A stretch of 27,177 nucleotides of DNA from Thermodesulfovibrio sp. (GTDB lineage Bacteria > Nitrospirota > Thermodesulfovibrionia > Thermodesulfovibrionales > Thermodesulfovibrionaceae): contig JAOAGB010000067.1 in NCBI GenBank assembly GCA_026415995.1, positions 1-27,177 of the forward strand, given 5' to 3'. The position numbers and the translations under genes are program-made. Below, piece after piece: positions 1 to 7,698 of the stretch. Each line of letters begins with the position of its first letter. The stretch's first letter is position 1. The notes below the pieces were generated by a model, which was not told where the DNA came from, did not search any database, and worked only from the letters and a program-made list of their open reading frames with translations.

Positions 1-233
1 CCGAGAATGCTGTTACGATATCTTATCTTAATTTCTTTTTTTGTAAGCGTAACGATTAAATCTATATAATATCTTATTGTCCTTGACATAAATCTATTTA
101 TATTAGCAGAGATAACAAAATATTTACCATTATTATAAGATGAGCTATTTAGAATATTGGTTAAAATAAGAGAGTTTTAATAATTTAGACAAATTCTACT
201 TTAAAATGTGGTATTATATTAAAAATTAAATAA
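1..233. other. AT-rich intergenic leader without a recognisable gene
   Basis: No credible open reading frame is seen on either strand. The stretch contains a TTGACA at 83-88 but no well-spaced -10 partner, and a 6-bp inverted pair (GTTACG 12-17, CGTAAC 48-53). A weak promoter for the sugar transferase may lie at its end (TATTAT at 212-217), which would give a short leader before the AAGGGG ribosome binding site at 235-240. Confidence 0.5.
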
Positions 234-248
234 AAAGGGGATTCTAAA

Positions 249-926
249 ATAGAACGATATTATCTTAAAGAAACTTTAATACAAAATAATAAAGATTTAT
301 CAGAGATAAGGTCTATTAATATTAAAGGGAAGAGAATTTTTGACCTTTTATTTACTCTGACTTTTCTTCCAATAATAATTTTATTTTTTACCTGTATAGC
401 TTTGGTTATAAAAGTTACCTCTTCAGGTCCTATAATTTTTACTCAACAGAGAGTAGGGAAAAATGGAAAGCTTTTTAAAATTTATAAATTTAGAACTATG
501 CACTGTGATGCTGAAAAAAAACTTAAAAAAATTCTTAAAATTGATCCTCAGGCTCATAAAGAGTGGCAAGAAAAAAGAAAATTAAAAAATGATCCAAGAA
601 TTACGAAGATAGGAAGAATTTTAAGAAAAACCTCATTAGATGAACTTCCTCAATTTATAAATGTTATTAAAGGCGAAATGAGTATAGTTGGTCCAAGACC
701 ATATTTGCCATCAGAAATTAGAGATTTAGATAACTTTTCTGATATAATCCTTTCCGTTTCACCTGGCATTACAGGACTTTGGCAGGTTAACGGAAGAAGC
801 AATACCACTTTTCAAGAAAGAGTTTTGCTTGACTGTCAATATGTAAATCAACTTAGCCTTACCCTTGACCTCAAAATTATCATTAAAACAGTAAAAGTAG
901 TCCTTAAGGGTGAGGGAGCTTACTAA
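249..926 (+). CDS. Undecaprenyl-phosphate sugar phosphotransferase (PglC/WcaJ C-terminal type), apparent ATA start
   Basis: This is a bacterial sugar transferase of the polyprenyl-phosphate hexose-1-phosphate transferase family. It would move a sugar phosphate from a nucleotide sugar onto undecaprenyl phosphate at the inner membrane, starting a surface polysaccharide or glycan. Family hallmarks are the entry helix after KRIFDLLF, the QQRVGKNGKLFKIYKFRTM block, DELPQF, SIVGPRP and the PGITGLWQV motif. The reading frame stays open and family-like from 234, but contains no ATG, GTG or TTG before TTG 402. Starting at 402 would delete the conserved membrane helix. ATA 249 sits 8 nt after AAGGGG, the same geometry as the ATG of bioF here, and gives 225 residues, a full PglC-size enzyme. 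Alternatives are another non-standard start, a sequence error, or a gene damaged at its start. The product is secure; the start is not. Confidence 0.8.
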   Translation: MERYYLKETLIQNNKDLSEIRSINIKGKRIFDLLFTLTFLPIIILFFTCIALVIKVTSSGPIIFTQQRVGKNGKLFKIYKFRTMHCDAEKKLKKILKIDPQAHKEWQEKRKLKNDPRITKIGRILRKTSLDELPQFINVIKGEMSIVGPRPYLPSEIRDLDNFSDIILSVSPGITGLWQVNGRSNTTFQERVLLDCQYVNQLSLTLDLKIIIKTVKVVLKGEGAY

Positions 927-962
927 AATTTTAAAAAATTTTTTAATTTTGTTAAAAAATAC

Positions 963-991
963 TTGACATTATACAAAAAATTTGGTATTGT
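963..991 (+). promoter_or_regulatory. Strong sigma70-type promoter of the HU gene
   Basis: TTGACA (963-968), a 17-nt spacer and TATTGT (986-991) with an extended -10 TGG just upstream. Transcription would begin near 998, giving a leader of about 38 nt that ends in AAGGAGG (1021-1027). Confidence 0.75.
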
Positions 992-1035
992 TTACACAAA
1001 ACCTTATTTTATCAACCTAAAAGGAGGGGAGTAAC

Positions 1036-1308
1036 ATGACAAAGGCAGATTTAATTGGAAAGGTCGCCAGCAAAGCAGAATTGACAAAGGCAGAAGCTGC
1101 AAAAGCTCTCGATGCAACTATTGAGGCCATTAAGGAAGCACTGAAAAAAGGTGAGAAAGTAACACTTGTAGGTTTTGGAAGTTTCTATGTTACCAAGAGA
1201 AAAGCAAGAAAGGGAAGAAACCCAAGAACAGGGCAGGAGATTAAAATTCCAGCAACAAAAATACCTAAGTTTTCTGCAGGCAAATCATTAAAAGACGCAG
1301 TAAAATAA
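1036..1308 (+). CDS. hup: HU-family DNA-binding protein
   Basis: Histone-like nucleoid protein of 90 residues, the usual length for HU. It binds and bends DNA as a dimer. The N-terminal helical half (TKADLIGKVA...) leads into GFGSF, then the DNA-contacting arm with RNPRTGQEI and the tail KFSAGKSLKDAV, all classic HU. It has its own consensus promoter and an excellent Shine-Dalgarno (AAGGAGG, 8 nt from ATG), as expected for an abundant protein. A 9-bp GC-rich hairpin follows the stop. It could equally be called an IHF-like family member, but no specific IHF alpha or beta feature is evident. Confidence 0.95.
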   Translation: MTKADLIGKVASKAELTKAEAAKALDATIEAIKEALKKGEKVTLVGFGSFYVTKRKARKGRNPRTGQEIKIPATKIPKFSAGKSLKDAVK

Positions 1309-1321
1309 TTTTTATTTAAAG

Positions 1322-1346
1322 TTAGGGGGGAACTAATCCCCCCTAA
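1322..1346. terminator. G/C-run hairpin after HU
   Basis: Perfect 9-bp stem, TTAGGGGGG (1322-1330) pairing with CCCCCCTAA (1338-1346), with a 7-nt loop. It lies just after the HU stop codon. The following plus-strand bases are AT-rich but not a clean T run, so it may be a weak or partial terminator, or a 3' stabilising hairpin, before the next gene on the same strand. Confidence 0.55.
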
Positions 1347-1367
1347 AATATTTGAATTAATAAAAAT

Positions 1368-2510
1368 GTGATAGAGAAAGATAACCTTTTTCTGAAATTA
1401 GTTTTTCCAGATAAAGCTCCTACAAAAGGACAAATAAAAAATCTCATTTTAAAAACATCTGATCTTTTTACCTTTAAAAATGCTTTTAGGCCATCCGATT
1501 ATATGCATAATGAAGACTTTCTGAAAGGCTACATACTCTATTTTGTTCCTGTTAATGTCTCTAAACATTACAGTGTTTTCAAGGAATTATTTCGCCATCC
1601 TGTTTTTATACATAAAAGAGAGTTAAAAATTTTGGATATTGGCTGCGGTCCTTCACCTGTCCTATTATCATTATTTGATCTAATGGAGAAAAATGTAATT
1701 CATTTAGAACACATAAGATACATAGGGATTGAGTCAGAAGAAAGGGCAATTTCCATCGCAGAAAAACTAATAAGGGAATTAAAACCTGAAAAGTTAAATT
1801 TGAAATATGATTTTATAAGAGCAGATGCCTCAGATTTAAAAATATATCAAAATTTGAGAAAGATAAAGCCAGATATAATTTTCTTTTCAAATTCTCTTGG
1901 TGAGATGTTTGAAAAAGGCGAAATAAAGTTGGAAGATTTTATAGATTTAATGAAGTCCTTTTCATATAAAAATTCAGAGCTTACCCTTATCATAATTGAA
2001 CCAGGGACAAAGCAAGCCTCTATGAGGCTTCATAGATTGAGGGATTCTCTAATAGAAGAGATTGGTTTTTATCCTTTTAGCCCATGCCTTAATGACCTTC
2101 CCTGTTCCGCACTTAAAGCGAAGAATTGGTGTTATGAGGAGAGAACCTGGAAGTCACCTACCTATTTAAATTTCTTAAGTTCCTTAGGCCTTCAGATAAA
2201 ATATCTTAAGTTTAGTTATATTGTTCTGAGAAAAGACAGGTCAAACATTAAAGATACCTTCGAGAATGGGGAAGAAATAATAAAAAATACAAGTCATTTG
2301 CTTAATGAAAAAGGTAAAAGTAGACTCTGGGCGTGTTGGAAAGGTGAGTTGATTGATATGGAAAAATTAAAGAGGGATTTTCGTGAAGCAGAAGAGTGGC
2401 TTAAAATTAAAAAAGGTGACTATTTTTCAATAGATAAATATATAGCTCTATCAAATAGAAAGGTGAGGATCCCAAAGGACTGCAAAATTAAAATTTTATA
2501 TTCACCCTAA
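1368..2510 (+). CDS. Rsm22/METTL17-like SAM-dependent methyltransferase (small ribosomal subunit associated)
   Basis: 380 residues with a class I methyltransferase fold. The SAM-binding loop is ILDIGCGPSP (about residues 88-97), and an acidic residue of the next strand follows (GIESEE, 120-125). The second half carries the cysteine set typical of the Rsm22 family: C240, C246, C255 in a WCYEER context, and C323. In mitochondrial relatives (Rsm22, METTL17) cysteines of this kind bind a [4Fe-4S] cluster and the protein assists small-subunit assembly. The bacterial role is not established, and whether this copy is catalytic is unknown. The chosen start is GTG 1368; no Shine-Dalgarno is visible and an overlapping ATG at 1366 is immediately followed by a stop. 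It lies 59 nt after HU, so co-transcription is likely unless the intervening hairpin terminates. Confidence 0.75.
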   Translation: MIEKDNLFLKLVFPDKAPTKGQIKNLILKTSDLFTFKNAFRPSDYMHNEDFLKGYILYFVPVNVSKHYSVFKELFRHPVFIHKRELKILDIGCGPSPVLLSLFDLMEKNVIHLEHIRYIGIESEERAISIAEKLIRELKPEKLNLKYDFIRADASDLKIYQNLRKIKPDIIFFSNSLGEMFEKGEIKLEDFIDLMKSFSYKNSELTLIIIEPGTKQASMRLHRLRDSLIEEIGFYPFSPCLNDLPCSALKAKNWCYEERTWKSPTYLNFLSSLGLQIKYLKFSYIVLRKDRSNIKDTFENGEEIIKNTSHLLNEKGKSRLWACWKGELIDMEKLKRDFREAEEWLKIKKGDYFSIDKYIALSNRKVRIPKDCKIKILYSP

Positions 2511-2565
2511 TATCGCACTTCCTGTAAATCTTATTTAAACTCTGCTTGCGATGTTTCTAAAAGTA

Positions 2566-3477
2566 TTAATAGAAAAATTGGATGATATATCTTATGGCAA
2601 GATAGATTATGAGAATACTAAGAACCAGTTTAATATAACGTTGAGGGACATGTTTTTGAGCTCTTGCTCCTAAATAAATTCCTACCATACCCCCTATTCC
2701 AAAGAGGAAACCGAGTAACCAATCTGGGCTTGTTTGTAACCCTCCAGAGGGAAGCACAGCATAATAGAAAACTCCAAAGACAGAGGCTGTAAATGTTCCA
2801 AGGAGGCATGCTCCTGCAATGCTATGAACAGGAAGTTTAAAAAATGTGACCAAAAAAGGTGACATCATTGCTCCTCCACCGATACCGTAAGTACCACCAA
2901 TTATTCCGATGATGAAAGCTAAGGTAAAGACCCCGATTGTGCTAAAAGAAAATCTTTCTCCCCAGAATTCATACTCAGTTTTTTTAAGTGAAAAGGATAT
3001 TGTTTTTACTGTAGCTTCCTTTGAAAGTTTCTGTTCAAACTTCTTTGCCTGTGCTGTTTTTTTCTTTTTTAAAACATCAAGAAAGAGTCTCACACCAATA
3101 TACAGAAGAACAAGTCCTACGAAAAACTTAAAAGATTTAGGGTCTGGTAAAATTTTTATCCTTATATAATAACCCAAAATTATTCCTGGCACCGTACCAG
3201 CAACAATTACCCAAGCAAGAGGCCATGCCATTCTTCCTTCTTTTAAATATCTATATACACCAGAAGGGATTGCTACTACATTAAAAATAAAGTTAGTACC
3301 GCTCACCCCGGGTGAGGTATAGTTTAGAACACTTACTTGGAAAGGTAAAAGTAAAAAGGCTCCTGAAACACCACCCATTGAAGTAAAAAAGGAAACAACA
3401 AGAGCAACAAGAGGAGGTATTAGAATGTTTGTAGTAACTCCTGATACAGGAAAAGTATATGTAAGGAAATCTAACAT
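2566..3477 (-). CDS. TauE/SafE-family sulfite/anion exporter
   Basis: 303-residue polytopic inner-membrane protein with about eight hydrophobic segments in two homologous halves. These are joined by a charged cytoplasmic linker (KKKKTAQAKKFEQ, near residues 137-150). Each half has the glycine-rich motif of the family (GGVSGAFLLLP near 36-46; GGTYGIGGGAMMSPF near 193-207). Members export or take up sulfite, sulfonates or related sulfur anions; the substrate cannot be read from sequence. It ends the minus-strand gene string but also has its own promoter (3484-3512) whose predicted start point is the A of its ATG. A perfect 16-bp inverted repeat surrounds the -10 box. The upstream thioredoxin and thioredoxin-domain genes suggest a sulfur or thiol theme, but that is inference. 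Confidence 0.88.
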   Translation of the reverse strand: MLDFLTYTFPVSGVTTNILIPPLVALVVSFFTSMGGVSGAFLLLPFQVSVLNYTSPGVSGTNFIFNVVAIPSGVYRYLKEGRMAWPLAWVIVAGTVPGIILGYYIRIKILPDPKSFKFFVGLVLLYIGVRLFLDVLKKKKTAQAKKFEQKLSKEATVKTISFSLKKTEYEFWGERFSFSTIGVFTLAFIIGIIGGTYGIGGGAMMSPFLVTFFKLPVHSIAGACLLGTFTASVFGVFYYAVLPSGGLQTSPDWLLGFLFGIGGMVGIYLGARAQKHVPQRYIKLVLSILIIYLAIRYIIQFFY

Positions 3478-3505
3478 GATTGAATTATATTAGATTTCCT
3501 TACAT
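3459..3505. repeat. Perfect 16-bp inverted repeat flanking the -10 box and start codon of the TauE gene
   Basis: ATGTAAGGAAATCTAA (3459-3474) and its exact reverse complement TTAGATTTCCTTACAT (3490-3505) are separated by 15 nt. One arm fills the promoter spacer and the other is codons 2-7 of the exporter. The -10 hexamer and the ATG lie in the loop. Candidate operator for an unknown regulator, or a hairpin in read-through mRNA. Confidence 0.85.
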
Positions 3506-3512
3506 GGTGCAA
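3484..3512 (-). promoter_or_regulatory. Promoter of the TauE exporter, predicted leaderless
   Basis: On the minus strand TTGCAC (3512-3507), a 17-nt spacer and TATAAT (3489-3484) are followed after 6 nt by the ATG at 3477. The expected start point is the first base of the start codon. No Shine-Dalgarno lies within working distance of the ATG. Confidence 0.7.
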
Positions 3513-3539
3513 ATTAAATTTTCTAATTGTTATATAAAT

Positions 3540-3788
3540 TTATTTTGAAGTGAGTTCCTCAATAATTATATTTCTTATTTTATCTTCGCTTGGAAGGGGA
3601 AATCCTGAATGTTTAAGTTTCCCGTTAATTAAAATTCCTGGTGTAAGCTGTGTATATTTAAAAATTTCTTTCATATCCTTAATGTGGCTAATGTCAGCCT
3701 GAATTCCGAGTTGGGAAACAACTTTTTTAACTGTTTCTTCAACTTTGTTACAATTAGCACAACCTGGTCCGAGAATTTTTATTTCCAT
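3540..3788 (-). CDS. Small thioredoxin-like protein with CANC motif (redox-active disulfide protein family)
   Basis: 82-residue minimal thioredoxin fold beginning MEIKILGPGC with redox motif CANC (residues 10-13). The cis-proline region is TPGILINGK, followed by a GFPLPS stretch. This is the short MTH895/TM0996-like family, cytoplasmic with no signal peptide, presumed to exchange thiols with unidentified partners. AGGAGG (3794-3799) lies 5 nt before ATG. It is 35 nt downstream of the DUF255 gene, which has itself lost one redox cysteine, and upstream of the TauE exporter. The link between the three is contextual only. Confidence 0.85.
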   Translation of the reverse strand: MEIKILGPGCANCNKVEETVKKVVSQLGIQADISHIKDMKEIFKYTQLTPGILINGKLKHSGFPLPSEDKIRNIIIEELTSK

Positions 3789-3823
3789 CTTAACCTCCTA
3801 TAAAAATTTTTTTATTCATTTTG

Positions 3824-5617
3824 TCATAATTTTAGAAACTTTGCCAAATCTTCTTTTTCTTTTATTGGCTCAAACAGCTTTTCTCCAATTGATGGAATTA
3901 TACAGTCTCCTTCATTTCCTCTGTGAGCTATAACTGTAAAAGGTGTTATTTGATGAATTGCTGCCTTTCCGATAGGTGAATCTGTGTTTGCGTAGAAATT
4001 CAGCGTAAGCAGGTCAAAGTAGGTGATAATTGCTTTCACATAATAGGGAGAAAGATAGGCTGAAGCATTATTTGAAAAGGATTTCAAAGCTATGGTGGCA
4101 ATGTTTATAAATCTTTCATCTTTCATTATAGCGTGTAATTTTAATAAATTTATAATCATTATGGAATTTGAAGAAGGATAGGGTGTATCATATATATTTT
4201 TTTGCCTTATTGATAAAATTTCTTCAGGTGAGTCATAGAATCCTCCATTATTTTCATCCCATAAATTTTCTAAGGCTAAATCCATAAGATTAATGGCTCT
4301 ATCAATATGTATTTTTTGTCCAGTTACTTCATAGGCAGAGATAAGAGCTGAAATCATATAGGCATAATCATCTATTAAAGCAGGTGTTTCGTTAATTGTT
4401 CTATAGAAAACTCTGTCTCTTAACAATGTTAAGTATGTGTTATCAAGTGCAGTGATAGCCATTTTTAACAATTCTTTATCCCTTAGCATTCTCCAAGCAG
4501 TTATAAAAGCTTCTGAACAAATACCATTAACACAGGCATAAACTTCTACATCTACTTGAGGTGAGGGGGATTTTTTTCTTTTCAAGATTAATCTATCTTT
4601 TAATTGTTTTATCAACTCTCTATCTCTTCCTATAAGGATAAACCTTCCATCAATCATGGCATTTCCATCTACCAGTGTAATAGTCATGTCCGATACTTCA
4701 CTTAATTCAGATTCCTCCCATGTATAATAGACATTATCGGCATACTGACTTGCACAAAAAAAGCCTTGTTCAGATATTAAATTTTTTTTCATGTAATCAA
4801 TTGTTTCAATGGCTATTGCTCTATAAAAATCATCTTTAAGGATACTATAGGCATAGAGAAAGTTTATAATATGCCAGGCATTGTCAATGGCAATTTTTTC
4901 AAAATGAGGAATTTTCCATTCTTTGTCATTGCAGTAGCGATGAAAGCCTCCTTCCAGATTATCATATAGTCCTCCAGTTACCATTCCCTTGAGAGTTTTT
5001 TCAATGGCAGTTAAAACCCAAGGCTTTGGTCTTATCCAATATTTCCATAGAAGAAGATCAATGTGTGCAAAAGGAGGAAATTTAGGGGTTTTCTTAAAAC
5101 CTCCATATTCAAAATCCATTTCTTTTATAATATCTTCCTCAGGATTGTGAATAAGCTCCTCTCTAATTTCCGAAGGAGCAATGGCAATAGGCTTTATGGC
5201 ATCCATGATAACTTGAGACCTTGTAGCAATTTTATCTTTATTTGTATTAAATAATTCTAATGCCTTGTTTATCATGGTGATAAAATAATCTTTATGTTCA
5301 TCAGCCTTGTAGGTTATTCCAGAAAAAGGTTTCCCGTCATGATTTAGTATTAGATTGAGTGGCCACCCACTTCCTTGCCCGATAATGTATGAAGCTTTTT
5401 GGTATATTGAATCTATATCAGGTCTTTCATCACGATTAACAAGAATGGGAATAAAGTTTTTATTTATGATTTCAGCTATTTGGGGATCATTGAGGATGTT
5501 TTCAGCCATTTTTTTGCAATAGACACTCCATTTTGCAAAAATATGAAGAAATACTGCCTTATTTTCCATTTCAGCCTTTTTAAAGGATTCCTTGCTGTAG
5601 GGTAGCCATTCAATCAT
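3824..5617 (-). CDS. DUF255 thioredoxin-domain protein (YyaL/SPATA20 family), redox motif degenerate
   Basis: 597-residue protein with an N-terminal thioredoxin-like domain (about 1-120) joined to an (alpha/alpha)6-type glycosidase-like domain. Family blocks are clear: VNRDERPDID, GSGWPLNLIL and GKPFSGITY in the thioredoxin part; GGLYDNLEGGFHRY, FEKIAIDNAW and LIDDYAYMISAL downstream. Relatives usually carry CHWCH in the thioredoxin part; here the equivalent is SVYCKK (S31, C34), so the first cysteine is lost. It is also somewhat shorter than the roughly 650-700 residues usual in the family. The biochemical function of the family is unsettled. AAAGGAG precedes ATG, and the gene begins 3 nt after trpF. 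Confidence 0.85.
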   Translation of the reverse strand: MIEWLPYSKESFKKAEMENKAVFLHIFAKWSVYCKKMAENILNDPQIAEIINKNFIPILVNRDERPDIDSIYQKASYIIGQGSGWPLNLILNHDGKPFSGITYKADEHKDYFITMINKALELFNTNKDKIATRSQVIMDAIKPIAIAPSEIREELIHNPEEDIIKEMDFEYGGFKKTPKFPPFAHIDLLLWKYWIRPKPWVLTAIEKTLKGMVTGGLYDNLEGGFHRYCNDKEWKIPHFEKIAIDNAWHIINFLYAYSILKDDFYRAIAIETIDYMKKNLISEQGFFCASQYADNVYYTWEESELSEVSDMTITLVDGNAMIDGRFILIGRDRELIKQLKDRLILKRKKSPSPQVDVEVYACVNGICSEAFITAWRMLRDKELLKMAITALDNTYLTLLRDRVFYRTINETPALIDDYAYMISALISAYEVTGQKIHIDRAINLMDLALENLWDENNGGFYDSPEEILSIRQKNIYDTPYPSSNSIMIINLLKLHAIMKDERFINIATIALKSFSNNASAYLSPYYVKAIITYFDLLTLNFYANTDSPIGKAAIHQITPFTVIAHRGNEGDCIIPSIGEKLFEPIKEKEDLAKFLKL

Positions 5618-5620
5618 TTT

Positions 5621-6262
5621 TTACTCCTTTAATTTTTTATTTTTTGCCTTTTCAATAAATTTTTTTACAAGTTCGTGATCCTTTTTGCCTTTGTATATTT
5701 CAACACCACTTGAAACATCAACGGCATATGGTTTAACTTTTCTAATTGCCTCTTCTATGTTAAATATGTTTAATCCACCTGAAAGAATGATCTTTCCAAA
5801 TTTTTTTGCTTTCTTCGCAATTTCCCAGTTAAAGGTTTGTCCAGTGCCACCGTATTCGGTGCTACTAAAGGTATCAAGCAAAAAAGCTGAAACCTTATAT
5901 TGAGGAATTTTTTCTTCTAAAGAATTTCCATCAGCAAGCTTGCCTGTGTTATCCAGTCTAAATGCTTTTATGATTCTTGAAAAATTTTTACAAGACTCCG
6001 GTGATTCATCTCCGTGCAGTTGTACTGTATCAATTCCTGTGAGTGATATAATTTTTTTTATTTTATCTGTGGATTCATTAACAAAAACTCCTACGGCATT
6101 AACAAAAGGAGGAATGAAATGTATTATCTCTGCTGCCTTTTCTGGTGATATATATCTTGGACTTTTTTTATAAAAAACAAATCCGATAGCATCTGCGCCA
6201 CATTCTATAGCCCATAGGGCATCCTCTAAATTTGTAATACCACAGATTTTTACCCGTACCAT
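5621..6262 (-). CDS. trpF: Phosphoribosylanthranilate isomerase
   Basis: 213-residue TIM-barrel enzyme of tryptophan synthesis. It converts N-(5'-phosphoribosyl)anthranilate to the carboxyphenylamino-deoxyribulose phosphate. It shows the N-terminal VKICGIT with the catalytic cysteine (C7), GADAIGFVFYKKSPRYI, VQLHGDE, the aspartate strand AFLLDTF, LSGGLN and the phosphate-binding VDVSSGVE. The length is normal. Its ATG directly abuts the stop of the PPC-domain gene (TAAATG), so translation is probably coupled. No other trp gene is in the window. Confidence 0.95.
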   Translation of the reverse strand: MVRVKICGITNLEDALWAIECGADAIGFVFYKKSPRYISPEKAAEIIHFIPPFVNAVGVFVNESTDKIKKIISLTGIDTVQLHGDESPESCKNFSRIIKAFRLDNTGKLADGNSLEEKIPQYKVSAFLLDTFSSTEYGGTGQTFNWEIAKKAKKFGKIILSGGLNIFNIEEAIRKVKPYAVDVSSGVEIYKGKKDHELVKKFIEKAKNKKLKE

Positions 6263-6697
6263 TTATACTTTAAGTAAAACCATGTTTGATTTTTCATCGA
6301 ATTGCCTTGTTACAGTAACATCAAGGATTTCCATCATTATTGCCTCAAGGATAAGAAAAACTCGAGGATTATCTCTAAGACACCCCATTTTGACAACGTC
6401 TTCTCTACCATAGACTCCATGGAGATGCACTTTCGGTTCGTTCTTAAACCAGAAGATTGTGCCAATACCTAATATTTCATTGTTACCGACTATTTCTCTC
6501 CACATAGGAACAGGAGGAAGTTCATCTTTTTCAGGACCTACGACAAATCTACCTTCCTTAAGCCCTCCTATAAGCCAGAAGACTCCAGCATGGATTTTTT
6601 CTCTTTTAGCTAATTCTGTTAACTCCTCTAAAGGATTTTCTCCATCGTCAAACTTAACTACAAAAACTCTGCCATTTCTTCCTGACTGATATTTCAT
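6263..6697 (-). CDS. PPC/DUF296-domain protein
   Basis: 144 residues covering one PPC domain (plants and prokaryotes conserved). In plants the domain accompanies AT-hook DNA-binding proteins; prokaryotic versions stand alone, form trimers and have no settled function. Seen here: GVFWLIGGLKEGRFVVG, the beta strand EILGIGTIFW, and the metal-site-like HLHGVYGRED with nearby C104, followed by LILEAIMMEI. There is no AT-hook. It overlaps the upstream heptosyltransferase by ATGA, with GGAGG just inside that gene, and is followed without a gap by trpF. DNA binding should not be assumed. Confidence 0.85.
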   Translation of the reverse strand: MKYQSGRNGRVFVVKFDDGENPLEELTELAKREKIHAGVFWLIGGLKEGRFVVGPEKDELPPVPMWREIVGNNEILGIGTIFWFKNEPKVHLHGVYGREDVVKMGCLRDNPRVFLILEAIMMEILDVTVTRQFDEKSNMVLLKV

Positions 6698-7698
6698 TTA
6701 ATCCTCCAGGTTTCTATACTATTGTACACCATCTGAGGTGTAATTTCTTTCATGCATTTAAGGTCAGGACAATATTTCCTAAAACAGGGACTACAGGATA
6801 GGGGAGATTTGATTACTAAATGTCCCTCTCCAAAGGGACCTGTTCTTTCAGGAGAGGTGGGTCCAAATAGAGATACAACTTTTTTATCACAGGCTACAGC
6901 AAGATGCATAGTACCTGTGTCTGGTGTTATAACAAAAAGAGATTTTTTTAAAAGAGCAATCAATTCCTTAAGTGTTGTTTTTCCCGCCAGAGATTTTGCT
7001 TTGCCATTTGAGTGTTCTTCAATATAAAGTGCTATATTTTCATCAGCTTTTGAACCTACTACAATAAAATTATAGGGTAGCATATTTATCAGTTCAACAA
7101 AATAGGAGGGCAGCCAATTTTTCGCTTGCCATCTTGCTGAGGGAATTATTACAACATAATTATCAAAATTTTTTAACCAGTTTGGTTCTTTTTCTTGGGG
7201 AAGGGGAAACTTAATTGATTTGATAGTACAGCCTAAGATTTTAGCCATTTCAAGATATCTTAAAACAGCGTGTAAATTGACAGAAGATGATACAGTTTTA
7301 TTATAAAAGATATAGCTAAACTCTCTTGCTTCCTTGAATCCTAATCTAATATTAGCTCCACTTAAGGCTGTAATGATTCCACTTCTTAGAAGTCCTTGAA
7401 GATCTACAACTATGGGATACTTTTCTTTTTTTAAATTCTTACTCAAACTTGATAGTTCCTTCAATGTTTTCGGGATATTTTTAATACTTTTCCACTTGTT
7501 TTTATCGATAACAATAACTTTTTCAACAAGCGGATGTTCTGTAAGAAGGTCTTCAAAACCTTTTGCTACAATCCAGTGAATTTTAATTTCCGGAAAATTT
7601 TCCTTTACAGAATTCAAAAAAGCTAAAGAATGAACAATATCTCCAAGAGAACTTGGCTTTATAACGAGAAGTTTTTCAATGTCCTTTAACATTAACAT
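6694..7698 (-). CDS. LPS heptosyltransferase I-like glycosyltransferase (GT9)
   Basis: 334-residue GT-B fold enzyme of family 9, probably adding an L,D-heptose to the lipid A-Kdo core at the cytoplasmic face of the inner membrane. The N-terminal KPSSLGDIVHSL motif resembles WaaC. The C-terminal half has VVGSKADE, SLAGKTTLKELIALL, the donor-site block TPDTGTMHLAVA and LFGPTSPERTGP. A CxxC...C...C set (CSPCFRKYCPDLKCM) closely matches the partner enzyme upstream. Its start overlaps the 3' end of the WaaF-GmhB gene by 23 nt, indicating coupling. ATG 7692 is an equally possible start. The exact heptose position transferred is inferred. Confidence 0.88.
   Translation of the reverse strand: MLMLKDIEKLLVIKPSSLGDIVHSLAFLNSVKENFPEIKIHWIVAKGFEDLLTEHPLVEKVIVIDKNKWKSIKNIPKTLKELSSLSKNLKKEKYPIVVDLQGLLRSGIITALSGANIRLGFKEAREFSYIFYNKTVSSSVNLHAVLRYLEMAKILGCTIKSIKFPLPQEKEPNWLKNFDNYVVIIPSARWQAKNWLPSYFVELINMLPYNFIVVGSKADENIALYIEEHSNGKAKSLAGKTTLKELIALLKKSLFVITPDTGTMHLAVACDKKVVSLFGPTSPERTGPFGEGHLVIKSPLSCSPCFRKYCPDLKCMKEITPQMVYNSIETWRIK

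Noticed and set aside
83..116. Promoter from TTGACA at 83-88
   Set aside because: Available -10-like hexamers lie 10 or 22 nt away, outside the working range.
402..926. Taking TTG 402 as the sugar transferase start
   Set aside because: It removes the conserved membrane entry helix encoded in the same open frame from about 324, and has no ribosome binding site.
2512..2552. 6-bp inverted pair ATCGCA/TGCGAT between the Rsm22-like and TauE genes as a terminator
   Set aside because: The loop is 29 nt and there is no T run next to the stem, so it is not a credible terminator.
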